From Xanthomarina gelatinilytica (lineage in GTDB: Bacteria > Bacteroidota > Bacteroidia > Flavobacteriales > Flavobacteriaceae): a DNA stretch of 64,000 nucleotides. The notes below the pieces were generated by a model. The model was not told where the DNA came from, made no database searches, and saw only the letters and a list, made by a program, of their open reading frames with translations. Below are positions 44,841 through 53,961 of this stretch, piece by piece. The stretch lies in contig NZ_ANLA01000013.1 in assembly GCF_000348685.1 (NCBI RefSeq), forward strand, positions 62,001 through 126,000, given 5' to 3'. How positions within the stretch are numbered: the stretch's first letter is position 1; each line of letters starts with the position of its first letter. The translations under genes and the position numbers were made by a program.

Positions 44841-46154
44841 ATGAAACTATTTCGCTCGTTTTCACTAACCCTATTTGTTGTATTATTTATAAGTTGCAAA
44901 ACAACACAAACTCCTGTTGCCACCACAGGCAACCTATCTACTTTTGAAAAACTGGCCTCTATGGAACATGTGGTTAGCATTGAAAAAAGAGAGCCTGTCA
45001 GTCATTTCGATGAGAATTATGAAATCTGGTTCGAACAACCCATAGATCACAACAACCTTTCCAAAGGCACATTCAAACAGCGTGTGTTTTTAGGGTTCGA
45101 AAATCCATCAAAACCAGTTATCGTGGAGCTTCAAGGTTACGGCATAGGCTCTGAAAAAGCTGGCGAACTGGCCAGTCATTATCAAGCAAACCAATTAAAC
45201 ATAGAACATCGCTATTTTAACAAGTCACGACCAGAAACCATAGATTGGAACACCTTGACCATTGAAAATGCTGCTAAAGACCAAAAAAGAATTATCGATG
45301 CCATTAGAAAAACCCTCTATCCTGACGCGAAATTTATTTCTACTGGCATTTCTAAAGGCTGCCAAACAACCATGGCGCATCGCAGATATTTCCCAGACAA
45401 TGTCGATGCCTGCGTTTGTTATGTAGGCCCATTGAACTTTGAACGTGAAGACCCAAGGGTTTATGAGTTCCTAAATACAGTAAGTACCCAAGAAAACAGG
45501 GACAAGGTAAGGGAGTTTCAAGAATTGTGTTTTGAAAATAGAGCTGCTCTTTTGGAAATAATGAAACAAGAAGCCAAGGAAAAAGAAATGTCCTGGGAAT
45601 TTGGCGTGGAAAATGCCTTGGATTATACCATTTTGGAATACGCGTTTGCTTTCTGGCAATGGGGAACACCTATTGAAAGCATCCCTAATAAAAACGCTTC
45701 TCCAGAAGCTATTTACAAACACCTGATTGATGTGGTTGGTTATGGGTTTTTTGAAGAGAAATCCGTTGAAGCTTTGCAACCGTACTTTTGGGCTGCTTTA
45801 ACGCAACAAGGTATATATGGTTATGAAACAGCACCTTTTAAACAATATTTAAACACCGAAGACATTTATAAATTCGATTGGGCTTTTCCTGATGGAATCA
45901 CTAAAGATTTTGACCCCATCCCAATGAAAGATATTCAAACCTTTCTAGATAATTCAGCAGAAGACATGCTCTTTATTTATGGCGAATATGATGCTTGGAG
46001 TGCTACTGCTGTTGAATTGGACAAGGATGCAGCCAAACGTGAGGTTTATAAATTTGTATTGCCTCAAGGCAGTCATACAACCAGGATTAAAAGTTTCAGT
46101 CCAGAAAAACAAAAAGAAATTTATAACATTATCGATGGTTGGTTAAAAGAGTAA
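44841..46154 (+). CDS. S37-type (S28/PS-10 related) serine peptidase lipoprotein
   Basis: The 437-residue lipoprotein (LFVVLFISC, Cys19) matches the S37/PS-10 peptidases, which resemble S28 prolyl peptidases. EQPIDHNNLSKGTFKQRVFLGFE is the family N-terminal signature, and HRYFNKSRPE follows. The nucleophile Ser171 lies in STGISKGCQTT; the Asp is likely in YGEYDAWSA and the His in LPQGSHTTRI. Streptomyces PS-10 is a tripeptidyl aminopeptidase. Next to the hydroxyproline cluster it may trim peptides from the N-terminus at the cell surface, but the substrate is inferred only from context. Confidence 0.85.
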   Translation: MKLFRSFSLTLFVVLFISCKTTQTPVATTGNLSTFEKLASMEHVVSIEKREPVSHFDENYEIWFEQPIDHNNLSKGTFKQRVFLGFENPSKPVIVELQGYGIGSEKAGELASHYQANQLNIEHRYFNKSRPETIDWNTLTIENAAKDQKRIIDAIRKTLYPDAKFISTGISKGCQTTMAHRRYFPDNVDACVCYVGPLNFEREDPRVYEFLNTVSTQENRDKVREFQELCFENRAALLEIMKQEAKEKEMSWEFGVENALDYTILEYAFAFWQWGTPIESIPNKNASPEAIYKHLIDVVGYGFFEEKSVEALQPYFWAALTQQGIYGYETAPFKQYLNTEDIYKFDWAFPDGITKDFDPIPMKDIQTFLDNSAEDMLFIYGEYDAWSATAVELDKDAAKREVYKFVLPQGSHTTRIKSFSPEKQKEIYNIIDGWLKE

Positions 46155-46266
46155 CCGCTTTTGTAATTCTTGTTAAATAGGTAGTATATTATCCAATACT
46201 GATAGTATTTTCATCAGTTTAAAGTAAAAATGTATATATAATTTAAATTTTGGCTACTTTTAAAGT

Positions 46267-47226
46267 ATGGATAACATATTACAGATTACAGATACATTTA
46301 TTGAGGAAAACACCCTGTTCCCTGAATTGATTTCAGAATTGAAACAAAGCTTTTCCAACAATGAGGTTTTGGTACCTTTACGTCATCATCACGATTTTCC
46401 CAATCCGGAAGTGAATTCAGACTCCACACTGTTATTGATGCCTGCATGGAAACCCAGTGATATTGCAGGTGTTAAAATAGTAACGGTAAGTCCGGAAAAC
46501 AGCAGGTATCACCTACCTGCCATTCAAGGAACCTATATTTATTTTGATGCTTTAAAAGGAACCATTAAAGCCATCATTGAAGCCAAGGCTTTAACTGTAA
46601 AACGTACGGCTGCAGCCTCCGCTTTGGCATCGTCCTTTCTCTCCAGAGAAGACTCTAACGCATTACTGATGATAGGCACTGGTGCTTTATCCATAAACCT
46701 CATAAAGGCCCATGCTGCTGTAAGACCCATTGAGACTGTTTACATCTGGGGAAGACAGTTTAAAAAAGCACAAGCCATAGCCTCCCAACTTAAAAATGAA
46801 ACATTCGCTGTGCATCCCATTCCAACCCTTGAAGAGAAAATTTCAAAGGTTGATATAATATCCTCCGCCACCCTATCTAAAACCCCTCTGGTTTTAGGCA
46901 AATATTTAAAACCGGGACAACATATAGATTTGGTTGGTGCCTATAAACCAGATATGAGGGAAGCAGACGATGACACCATAAAAAAAGCATCTGTATTCAT
47001 CGATACCTATCAAGGTGGATTAAAAGAAAGTGGTGATATTTTTATTCCATTACAAAGTGGTGTTCTAAAAGAAAAAGACATTAAAGCAGATTTGTTTGAG
47101 CTTTGCTCAAATCAAAAATCGGGAAGAAAGAATATTGAAGAAATAACTCTATTTAAGTCTGTGGGTCATTCCCTGGAAGATTTAACAGCCGCAACCTATT
47201 ATTATAATAAATTTAAAAATGAGTGA
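46267..47226 (+). CDS. Ornithine cyclodeaminase-family reductase, likely 1-pyrroline-2-carboxylate reductase
   Basis: The 319-residue protein belongs to the ornithine cyclodeaminase/mu-crystallin family. The Rossmann region is LLMIGTGALSINLIKAH at about 135-150, and SSATLSKTPLV and VGAYKPDMREADD follow; KRTAAASALASSFLS holds the substrate-binding region. Some members reduce 1-pyrroline-2-carboxylate to L-proline in hydroxyproline metabolism. The next gene overlaps it by 8 bp and encodes a trans-3-hydroxy-L-proline dehydratase type enzyme whose product is exactly that substrate. That context supports reductase rather than cyclodeaminase. Confidence 0.85.
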   Translation: MDNILQITDTFIEENTLFPELISELKQSFSNNEVLVPLRHHHDFPNPEVNSDSTLLLMPAWKPSDIAGVKIVTVSPENSRYHLPAIQGTYIYFDALKGTIKAIIEAKALTVKRTAAASALASSFLSREDSNALLMIGTGALSINLIKAHAAVRPIETVYIWGRQFKKAQAIASQLKNETFAVHPIPTLEEKISKVDIISSATLSKTPLVLGKYLKPGQHIDLVGAYKPDMREADDDTIKKASVFIDTYQGGLKESGDIFIPLQSGVLKEKDIKADLFELCSNQKSGRKNIEEITLFKSVGHSLEDLTAATYYYNKFKNE

Positions 47227-48286
47227 TACTTATTTAAACATGCGCAACAAAACCCAATTTAAGCCTCATCCTAATTGGCTTGAAATAAAAACCATAGACA
47301 TGCATACGGGTGGTGAACCCCTTCGGGTTATTATCGATGGGTTTCCCGAATTAAAAGGCAATTCCGTATTGGAGTATCGCAGGTACTGTCAACAAAATTT
47401 CGACCACCTACGTACAGGCTTAATGTTTGAACCTCGTGGACATGCAGATATGTACGGCTGTATTTTAACACCCCCAAACGATGATGATGGCGATTTTGGA
47501 ATCATCTTTTTACACAACGAAGGCTATTCTACCATGTGTGGCCATGCCATTATTGCCATTTCAACGTTAGCTGTTGAAATGAATTGGATAGACGTTAAAG
47601 AAGGTGATAATATCTTAAAAATTGATGCACCTTGTGGTCGGATCACTTCCTATGCACATGTTAAAGAGGGAAAAGTAACTGGTGTCAGGTTTCATTGTGT
47701 ACCAAGCTTTGTGGTTGGCTTAGATAATAAAGTACAGGTTAATGGGCTGGGCGAAGTGACTTACGACCTAGCGTATGGAGGTGCTTTTTATGCCTATGTG
47801 GATATGGCTAAAAATAATTTCGATTTTAATTTAAAACCTGAATCCTATCGTTCCTTGATTTCAAAAGGCATGGATATTAAACAGGCAGTCATGGAAAACA
47901 ACAAAAGAATTGCACATCCCTTTGAGGAAGATTTAAGCTTTCTTTATGGTACAATTTTTATAGACAACAACCAACAAGCATCTGGTGCTGATAGCCGTAA
48001 TGTCTGTATTTTTGCCGAAGGTGAGGTAGACAGATGTCCAACAGGCTCCGGTGTGTCAGGAAGAATGGCTATTCACAAAGCCAGAAATGAAATCACCTAT
48101 GGTGAAGTCATGACCATTGAAAGCATAACGGACTCTGTATTTAAAGGCTCCATAATATCTGAAGAAAATTATGGCCCGTTTAAAGCCGTTATCCCTCAAG
48201 TTGAAGGGACAGCCCACATAACAGGCATACACACCTTTGTTATAGACCCAAACGACCCAATGAAAAATGGCTTTATATTAAGATAA
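47219..48286 (+). CDS. Trans-3-hydroxy-L-proline dehydratase (proline racemase family)
   Basis: The 355-residue protein belongs to the proline racemase family. The first active-site Cys is present (Cys107, STMCGHAII), but the second is replaced by Thr275 in DRCPTGSG. A Cys/Thr pair is the known signature of trans-3-hydroxy-L-proline dehydratases (as in human L3HYPDH), not of racemases. The reaction gives 1-pyrroline-2-carboxylate, which the upstream OCD-family reductase can turn into proline. It overlaps that gene by 8 bp and its 3-prime end overlaps the convergent M24 gene by 9 bp. Confidence 0.88.
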   Translation: MSDTYLNMRNKTQFKPHPNWLEIKTIDMHTGGEPLRVIIDGFPELKGNSVLEYRRYCQQNFDHLRTGLMFEPRGHADMYGCILTPPNDDDGDFGIIFLHNEGYSTMCGHAIIAISTLAVEMNWIDVKEGDNILKIDAPCGRITSYAHVKEGKVTGVRFHCVPSFVVGLDNKVQVNGLGEVTYDLAYGGAFYAYVDMAKNNFDFNLKPESYRSLISKGMDIKQAVMENNKRIAHPFEEDLSFLYGTIFIDNNQQASGADSRNVCIFAEGEVDRCPTGSGVSGRMAIHKARNEITYGEVMTIESITDSVFKGSIISEENYGPFKAVIPQVEGTAHITGIHTFVIDPNDPMKNGFILR

Positions 48287-49576
48287 AGAAGTCATAAGGG
48301 TTTCAATCTCATCAATTTCTATCGGCATGGCTTCTGTTAAGTTGATGTTTCCTTCTTTGGTGATTAAATAATCGTTTTCCAAACGGCAACCAAGCCCTTC
48401 TTCAGGAATATAAATCCCTGGTTCGCAGGTTAAAACCATGCCAGGCTCCAAGGGTTTGGAATACAATCCCACATCATGCACATCCAAGCCTATATGATGT
48501 GCTGTTCCATGCATAAAATATTTTTTATATAAAGGTTTTTCAGGATTCTGATTAGCAACATCCTTGGCGTCTAACAATCCCAATTTTATGAGTTCGGTTT
48601 CAACCAATGTTGCCATCTGTGTTTCATAATCAGAAGGTAAAACGCCAGGTTTCAATAATTTACTGCCCTCTTTTAAACAATGCAAAACAGAACTGTAAAC
48701 CTCTTTTTGCCTTTTGGAAAAGCTCCCATTTACTGGAAAACATCTGGTGGTATCGCTGTTGTAATTGGCATAGCAAACACCAAAATCCAAAAGAATCATC
48801 TCACCATCTTTACAAACAGCATCGTTGGTGTTGTAATGTAAGGCACATGCATTTTTACCAGAAGCCACTATGGGCTTAAAAGCATGACGCGTGGCACCAG
48901 ATTTAATTAAATTGTATGCTAATTCGGCTTCCAACTCGTATTCTTTCATAAGGGGCTTGCATGCTTTCAACACACGTTTAAAAGATGCCACACTAATGTT
49001 GGCAGCTTCTTGCATTAAAGCGATTTCCTCTTCCGATTTTATAAGCCTTAACTCTCGTGTAATTTTGGCTGCCCGATGGTACTCATGTAAAGGGTATTTT
49101 TCCTTGCACCAAGCAATCATTCGGTCTTGCTGGGTTTGCTGGTTGTATGTCACACGCTTAATGTGCTCGTTATGCCCCAAATAAATCCCATCGGCTTCAA
49201 AAGCCATAAGCTGAAGGATTTTCTCGAAATCCTGTAACCATTCCACACGGTTGATTCCTGAAATATCTGTGGCTTGCTCCTTGGTTAATTTATCGCCATC
49301 CCAAATCTTAATGTGCTCATTGGTCTCCTTTATAAACAAAATTTCACGATGCTCCTTTTTATACGCATCTGGATACATAAGCAAAATGGTTTCCTCCTGG
49401 TCAATACCACACAAATAAAACAAATCGTTGTTTTGGGTAAAACCCATCACATCGTCTGCATTGTTGTGCTTCACATCATTGGAAGTTAAAATTGCTAAGG
49501 TGTTTGACTTCATTTTGGAAACAAAGCGCTTTCTATTGGTTATGAATAAGCTATTTGAAATAGGATGATATCTCAT
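48278..49576 (-). CDS. Aminopeptidase P-family (Xaa-Pro, M24B) peptidase
   Basis: The 432-residue protein matches the M24B peptidases that remove an N-terminal residue in front of proline. It has the N-terminal creatinase-like domain (MGFTQNNDLFYLCGIDQEE), and the C-terminal pita-bread fold carries metal ligands in LLDFGVCYANYNSDTTR (two Asp), HGTAHHIGLDVHD (His), TCEPGIYIP (Glu) and RLENDYLI (Glu). This enzyme would release hydroxyproline-containing peptides for the cluster. It starts 2 bp after the FAD oxidoreductase stop, so they are one operon. Confidence 0.93.
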   Translation of the reverse strand: MRYHPISNSLFITNRKRFVSKMKSNTLAILTSNDVKHNNADDVMGFTQNNDLFYLCGIDQEETILLMYPDAYKKEHREILFIKETNEHIKIWDGDKLTKEQATDISGINRVEWLQDFEKILQLMAFEADGIYLGHNEHIKRVTYNQQTQQDRMIAWCKEKYPLHEYHRAAKITRELRLIKSEEEIALMQEAANISVASFKRVLKACKPLMKEYELEAELAYNLIKSGATRHAFKPIVASGKNACALHYNTNDAVCKDGEMILLDFGVCYANYNSDTTRCFPVNGSFSKRQKEVYSSVLHCLKEGSKLLKPGVLPSDYETQMATLVETELIKLGLLDAKDVANQNPEKPLYKKYFMHGTAHHIGLDVHDVGLYSKPLEPGMVLTCEPGIYIPEEGLGCRLENDYLITKEGNINLTEAMPIEIDEIETLMTSLS

Positions 49577-49578
49577 GT

Positions 49579-50826
49579 TTAAAAAGTTCTATCTGGATGA
49601 AACGGATTTAAATCTAAAATGGTTTTTTTATCTGAAATAACCTCAGAAACCAACTTCCCGGTGGCTGTTCCCATACTCCAACCCATCATGGCATGCCCTG
49701 TGGCTATGGTTAAGTTATGGCATTTTGAAGATTTACCTATATATGGCAAACCATCAGGGCTAACTGGACGTAAGCCTGAAGCGGCATCCTTTTTTTCTGC
49801 CTGGGACAAAGTGACTTCTGGATAATAGGAATGGGCTGCCTTGGCTATGGCTTCCACCCTCACCTGATTGATACTGTCGTTTATTCCAGCTATCTCCATA
49901 GTGCCTGCAAAACGTGTAAACCCATTCATGGGTGTTACAGCCACTTTGGCTTCCGCTAAAATGGAAGGAATGCTAATACCTGTATCTTGATGGGTATTGA
50001 TGCGATAGCCCTTTCCTGCTTGAAGCAATAATTTTAATCCTAATTTTTTGCTTAATGTGGCACTCCAAGAACCTGCAGACAAAACAAATTCATCAGCTTT
50101 TAAGCTTTGATTCTGAGTTTGAACAGCTTCAATTTTTCCGTTCTTGATAACAAGGTCCTCAACCTTTTCATTTGAAAAGAAAGTGACTCCTACGGCCTTT
50201 AAATGTCCTTTCATCTCTGTCATAAACTCATGGGGAGTCGTGTGGGAATCACATTTATAATAGGTTGCACCTTTAACGTTTAACCTGGCATGTGGCTCTA
50301 TAGTTTTTAAATCTTCTTGGCTCATTTCCCGGACGTCCAAACCTTCGCGCTTAGCCAAATGAGCTGTTTCAATTTCTTCCTCCAACATCTTGTCGGTTTG
50401 ACACAACATGAGCAAACCCTTTTTTTCGTAATGAAACGTAAAATGTTCCTCTTGTTTAATGTCATCATACAAATCCTGACTTAACAAAGTAATGGCCTTA
50501 ATGGCCGGAATGGCTTTATTGACATGATTGATATGACAAGATTTATTAAAAGCAAGGGTCCATTTAATGAAGTCTGGGTCCAAACGAGGTTTTATATATA
50601 AAGGACTTGCTGGGTTAAGCATCCATTTTAAGCCTTTTTTCATGACTCCTGGAGCAGATAGTGGCACCAAATGACTAGGTGACAAATAACCTGCATTTAC
50701 ATAAGAAGCCCCAGCATCCATATTCGATTGATCGATGATGGTCACCTGATGGCCTTCCTTTTGAAGATAATAGGCAGAACACAACCCGATGATGCCTCCT
50801 CCGATAATGATTACTTGTTTTGACAT
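49579..50826 (-). CDS. FAD-dependent D-amino-acid oxidase/dehydrogenase (probably cis-4-hydroxy-D-proline)
   Basis: The 415-residue DadA/DAO-family protein begins VIIIGGGIIGLCSAYYLQKEGH, the FAD-binding GxGxxG. ASYVNAGYLSPSHLVPLSAP and the C-terminal GLRPVSPDGLPYIGKS and TGHAMMGWSMGTATG match DadA-like enzymes. In hydroxyproline pathways such an enzyme oxidises cis-4-hydroxy-D-proline (from the 2-epimerase) to 1-pyrroline-4-hydroxy-2-carboxylate, and the neighbours provide the epimerase and the next two steps. It lies downstream of a 435-bp AT-rich gap in the operon. Confidence 0.88.
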   Translation of the reverse strand: MSKQVIIIGGGIIGLCSAYYLQKEGHQVTIIDQSNMDAGASYVNAGYLSPSHLVPLSAPGVMKKGLKWMLNPASPLYIKPRLDPDFIKWTLAFNKSCHINHVNKAIPAIKAITLLSQDLYDDIKQEEHFTFHYEKKGLLMLCQTDKMLEEEIETAHLAKREGLDVREMSQEDLKTIEPHARLNVKGATYYKCDSHTTPHEFMTEMKGHLKAVGVTFFSNEKVEDLVIKNGKIEAVQTQNQSLKADEFVLSAGSWSATLSKKLGLKLLLQAGKGYRINTHQDTGISIPSILAEAKVAVTPMNGFTRFAGTMEIAGINDSINQVRVEAIAKAAHSYYPEVTLSQAEKKDAASGLRPVSPDGLPYIGKSSKCHNLTIATGHAMMGWSMGTATGKLVSEVISDKKTILDLNPFHPDRTF

Positions 50827-51261
50827 TGAGTTATTGACTTGATGTATTATGTAATTATTCCGTTTCTTACTTATTTAGTTTAATAATTGAATATTTTTTT
50901 TATTTTTAAATATTCCAAAGATTCACTTATTAAAGGTATTAAATCTTCTTCTGAAATCTATTTTGTATCGTTTAAAATTTCTATGGGGAAAATGGCTTAA
51001 CAGCTTCTTTAAAAAACTATTGAAATTTTAGCAAAAGATGCTTTTTTTAAGCGAACCAAACAAGCATCGCTATCATGTGATACTGTCAAGGGAATTGATT
51101 TAATAATTTGATATGCTATCACTTTGGTTGCCTCAATTTTTATGCTATCATAAATAACACAACATCTACAGCCTATTTTTTGTTCTATACTTTAACTTTT
51201 CAACAAATTCTGACTTAAGCATCTTTAAATGATTTTAACAATTCATTAAATCATTGACATT
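50827..51261. other. 435-bp AT-rich gap inside the hydroxyproline operon
   Basis: I see no supported gene in this region. The longest minus-strand open frame is about 60 codons, without ATG. No strong hairpin is visible. It separates the D-amino-acid oxidase gene from the upstream 2-epimerase gene and may hold a promoter for 49579-50826, though no TTG/TAnnTTTG match was found. Confidence 0.4.
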
Positions 51262-52272
51262 TTAAATCACCTGAAAACCATACGCATAAGGATCATCTTC
51301 TGGATCTATGCTAATGGTATTATGCCCATAAATCTTAGCCCAACCCTGTATGCTAGGAATAATGGCCAAGGTCCCATCTAAAATGGTTTCTTTTTCCACA
51401 CGTCCAACAAACTTGCTTCCTATAAAACTCTCGTGAACAAAATCTTCTCCAATCTGCAAATGTCCTTTAGCATATAATTGGGCCAATCTTGCTGAAGTAC
51501 CTGTGCCACACGGACTCCTATCGATGGCTTTATCTCCATAAAACACGGCATTTCTTCCAGAAGACCTTGGGTCAATTGGTGTACCTGTCCACAACATATG
51601 CGTCACATCTTTAATGGTTTCATTTTCTGGATGAACAAAACGGTTGGGATAACTTTCATTGATACCTTGTCTGACCACTTGTGAGTATTGTATGATTTTT
51701 GAAGCAGAAAAATCCTGCACTCCCGAAAAATTCTTTTGTGGATCTACTATGGCATAGAAATTTCCACCATATGCCACATCAAAAGTAATTTCTCCCAATT
51801 CCGGACAATCAATGGTCAAGCCTTCGGCTGCCAAATAACTTTTTACATTGGTTAGCTTTACCCAATCCACCTTGGTTCCTGTTTGCTGATATTCAATTTC
51901 AACCAAACCAGCTGGAGCTTCCATTCTAATTTTTCCAGGAATTTTTGGGATTACCAACCCCTCCTCTATAGCAATGGTAATAGTACCTATGGTACCATGA
52001 CCACACATGGGCAAACAACCAGAGGTTTCTATAAACAAAATGGCAAAATCGTTTTCTGGATCGTGCGGAGGATATAGAATACTTCCACTCATCATGTCGT
52101 GACCACGAGGCTCAAACATAAGTCCTTTCCTAATCCAATCATATTCTTTTAAAAAATGCTGACGCTTTTCGCTCATGGTCTTTCCAACCAAGTCTGGGCC
52201 TCCTTCTTTAACAACTCTTACCGGATTGCCACAGGTATGCGCGTCTATGCAAACAAAAGTGCTTCTACTCAT
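51262..52272 (-). CDS. 4-hydroxyproline 2-epimerase (proline racemase family)
   Basis: The 336-residue proline racemase-family protein has both catalytic Cys residues: Cys90 in LPMCGHGTIG and Cys255 in DRSPCGTGTSA. This two-Cys pair is the racemase/epimerase signature. It contrasts with the Cys/Thr relative at 47219 and predicts conversion of trans-4-hydroxy-L-proline to cis-4-hydroxy-D-proline. GHGTIGTITIAIEEGLV and the C-terminal WAKIYGHNTISIDPEDD fit. It lies 1 bp after the semialdehyde dehydrogenase stop. True proline racemase is a less likely alternative given the pathway neighbours. Confidence 0.9.
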   Translation of the reverse strand: MSRSTFVCIDAHTCGNPVRVVKEGGPDLVGKTMSEKRQHFLKEYDWIRKGLMFEPRGHDMMSGSILYPPHDPENDFAILFIETSGCLPMCGHGTIGTITIAIEEGLVIPKIPGKIRMEAPAGLVEIEYQQTGTKVDWVKLTNVKSYLAAEGLTIDCPELGEITFDVAYGGNFYAIVDPQKNFSGVQDFSASKIIQYSQVVRQGINESYPNRFVHPENETIKDVTHMLWTGTPIDPRSSGRNAVFYGDKAIDRSPCGTGTSARLAQLYAKGHLQIGEDFVHESFIGSKFVGRVEKETILDGTLAIIPSIQGWAKIYGHNTISIDPEDDPYAYGFQVI

Positions 52273-52273
52273 T

Positions 52274-53857
52274 TTATATGCTGTCTGTGGTTTGTTTGTT
52301 ATTGACCAAACGGGAAATTTTTAAAGGATTTTCGTTCTTTAAAGCAGCTGGCAACAAATCATTGGGCCAATCTTGATAACTAAACGGTCTTACCCATCGT
52401 TTAATGGAATGTATACCAACGGCTGTAAAACGGCTATCGGTAGATGCTGGATAAGGACCTCCATGAACCATGGACGGACAAACCTCTACTCCTGTAGGCA
52501 CACCATTATATATAATGCGTCCTACACGATTTTTAAGGGCCTCTATGACGTCAGGATACTGCGAAGCTTCGTCGCTTTCTGCAATTAATGTTCCTGTTAA
52601 TTGACCTTCCAATTTCGAAATAATTTGCTCCAATTGTTCGGCATTTTCACATTGAACCACCATGGAATAGGGCCCAAACACCTCTTGATGCAAGGTCGTG
52701 TTTTTTAAAAATGTAGCTCCTTCAACTGTGGTAACGGTTTGTCTGGCATAATTTGATTGTACTTCTGAGTCATATTCTGCCACAACAGTTAACTCTGGTT
52801 GTGACAAGGCTTTTTGCCTGTTGTTTTCATAAGCCCCTATAATGTTTGGGTGCAACATGCAAGATGGCTCTATCTTCACAATTTCATCAGATAAATCCTG
52901 GATGAATTGTGTTAGTTCATCGCCTTGAATACCTAACAACAACCCTGGATTGGTACAAAACTGACCCGTTCCCAATGTAATGGATCCTGCATAAGTTTTA
53001 GCCAGCGCTTCGCCTCTATGTCTTAAAGCTTTTGGAAGCATTACCACAGGATTGATGCTTCCCATCTCAGCAAAAACTGGAATGGGTTCTTCACGTTTTG
53101 CAGCTAAATCATATAAAGCGCGTCCTCCACGAATACTGCCTGTAAATCCAACAGCCTTAACTTCTGGATGGGACACCAATTGCATGCCCACCTCTATGCC
53201 ACTACTGTTTAAATTTGAAAAAACGCCGTTTGGCATACCCGTTTTTTCGGCTGCTTTAATGATGGCCGAAGCTACCAATTCCCCTGTTCCAGCATGCATG
53301 GGGTGTGATTTAACTAAAACTGGACAGCCTGCTGCCAAGGCAGCAGCCGTATCTCCACCAGCAGTTGAATAGGCCAGGGGAAAGTTACTGGCTCCAAATA
53401 CAACCACTGGCCCCAAAGGCACCATCATTTTTCTAATATCCGATTTTGGCATGGGTTGCCGTTCTGGCTGGGCCGTGTCTATGGTGGCTTCAACCCAAGA
53501 CCCTTCCTGGACCAACTCGGCAAAAGATCGCAATTGCCCTACCGTTCTTCCTCTTTCTCCCATGGCACGTCCTTCTGGCAAACCGGTTTCGGAACAATAT
53601 GTTGCAATCAATTCGGAGTCCAGTGCCATGATTTCGTCTGCTATCGCATTTAAAAAGGCCGCTTTCTGCTCCCCAGAAATGTTTCTGAAAGTTTTAAATG
53701 CTTGAGAAGCTAAAGTCACGGCTGCATTTATCTCCTCCTTGGTCGCTTCAGTATAAACAGGCTGGTTTTCAATATGTAACTGTGGATTAAACGTTTTATA
53801 TGTTTTGGTTCCTGTGGCAGTTAATTGATTCCCAATATAATTTTTTCCTGATATCAT
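52274..53857 (-). CDS. Alpha-ketoglutaric semialdehyde dehydrogenase
   Basis: The 527-residue aldehyde dehydrogenase oxidises 2,5-dioxopentanoate to alpha-ketoglutarate, the last step of 4-hydroxyproline breakdown. VVVFGASNFPLAYSTAGGDTAAAL and KSHPMHAGTGE mark the NAD(P)-binding region, EMGSINPVV the catalytic Glu and GTGQFCTNPG the catalytic Cys. These fit the NADP-type KGSADH group rather than ordinary betaine or glyceraldehyde ALDHs. It follows the DapA-like gene by 104 bp, in which a palindromic repeat lies. Confidence 0.92.
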   Translation of the reverse strand: MISGKNYIGNQLTATGTKTYKTFNPQLHIENQPVYTEATKEEINAAVTLASQAFKTFRNISGEQKAAFLNAIADEIMALDSELIATYCSETGLPEGRAMGERGRTVGQLRSFAELVQEGSWVEATIDTAQPERQPMPKSDIRKMMVPLGPVVVFGASNFPLAYSTAGGDTAAALAAGCPVLVKSHPMHAGTGELVASAIIKAAEKTGMPNGVFSNLNSSGIEVGMQLVSHPEVKAVGFTGSIRGGRALYDLAAKREEPIPVFAEMGSINPVVMLPKALRHRGEALAKTYAGSITLGTGQFCTNPGLLLGIQGDELTQFIQDLSDEIVKIEPSCMLHPNIIGAYENNRQKALSQPELTVVAEYDSEVQSNYARQTVTTVEGATFLKNTTLHQEVFGPYSMVVQCENAEQLEQIISKLEGQLTGTLIAESDEASQYPDVIEALKNRVGRIIYNGVPTGVEVCPSMVHGGPYPASTDSRFTAVGIHSIKRWVRPFSYQDWPNDLLPAALKNENPLKISRLVNNKQTTDSI

Positions 53858-53866
53858 AAGATTTAT

Positions 53867-53890
53867 GTCATTCCTGTAAAGACAGGAATC
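53867..53890. repeat. Palindromic intergenic repeat (TCATTCCTGTAAAGACAGGAATC)
   Basis: ATTCCTGT (53870-53877) pairs with ACAGGAAT (53882-53889) around AAAG. Similar sequences (GTCATTCCTGCGAAGGCAGGAATC) are, from memory, common dispersed repeats in Bacteroidota genomes. It lies between the DapA-like gene and the semialdehyde dehydrogenase gene. Confidence 0.55.
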
Positions 53891-53961
53891 TTTTTATTGA
53901 TTTAAATTTTGAATTCCACAACACCTGCGAAATAACAAAACCTAATTATTAATAATTTGTT

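Noticed and set aside
50933-51191. Minus-strand open frame in the gap of the hydroxyproline operon that at first looked like a gene remnant
   Set aside because: On careful reading of the T run near 51010 the frame hits a stop (TAA at 51009-51011). Only about 60 codons without an ATG remain, which is expected by chance in this AT-rich sequence.
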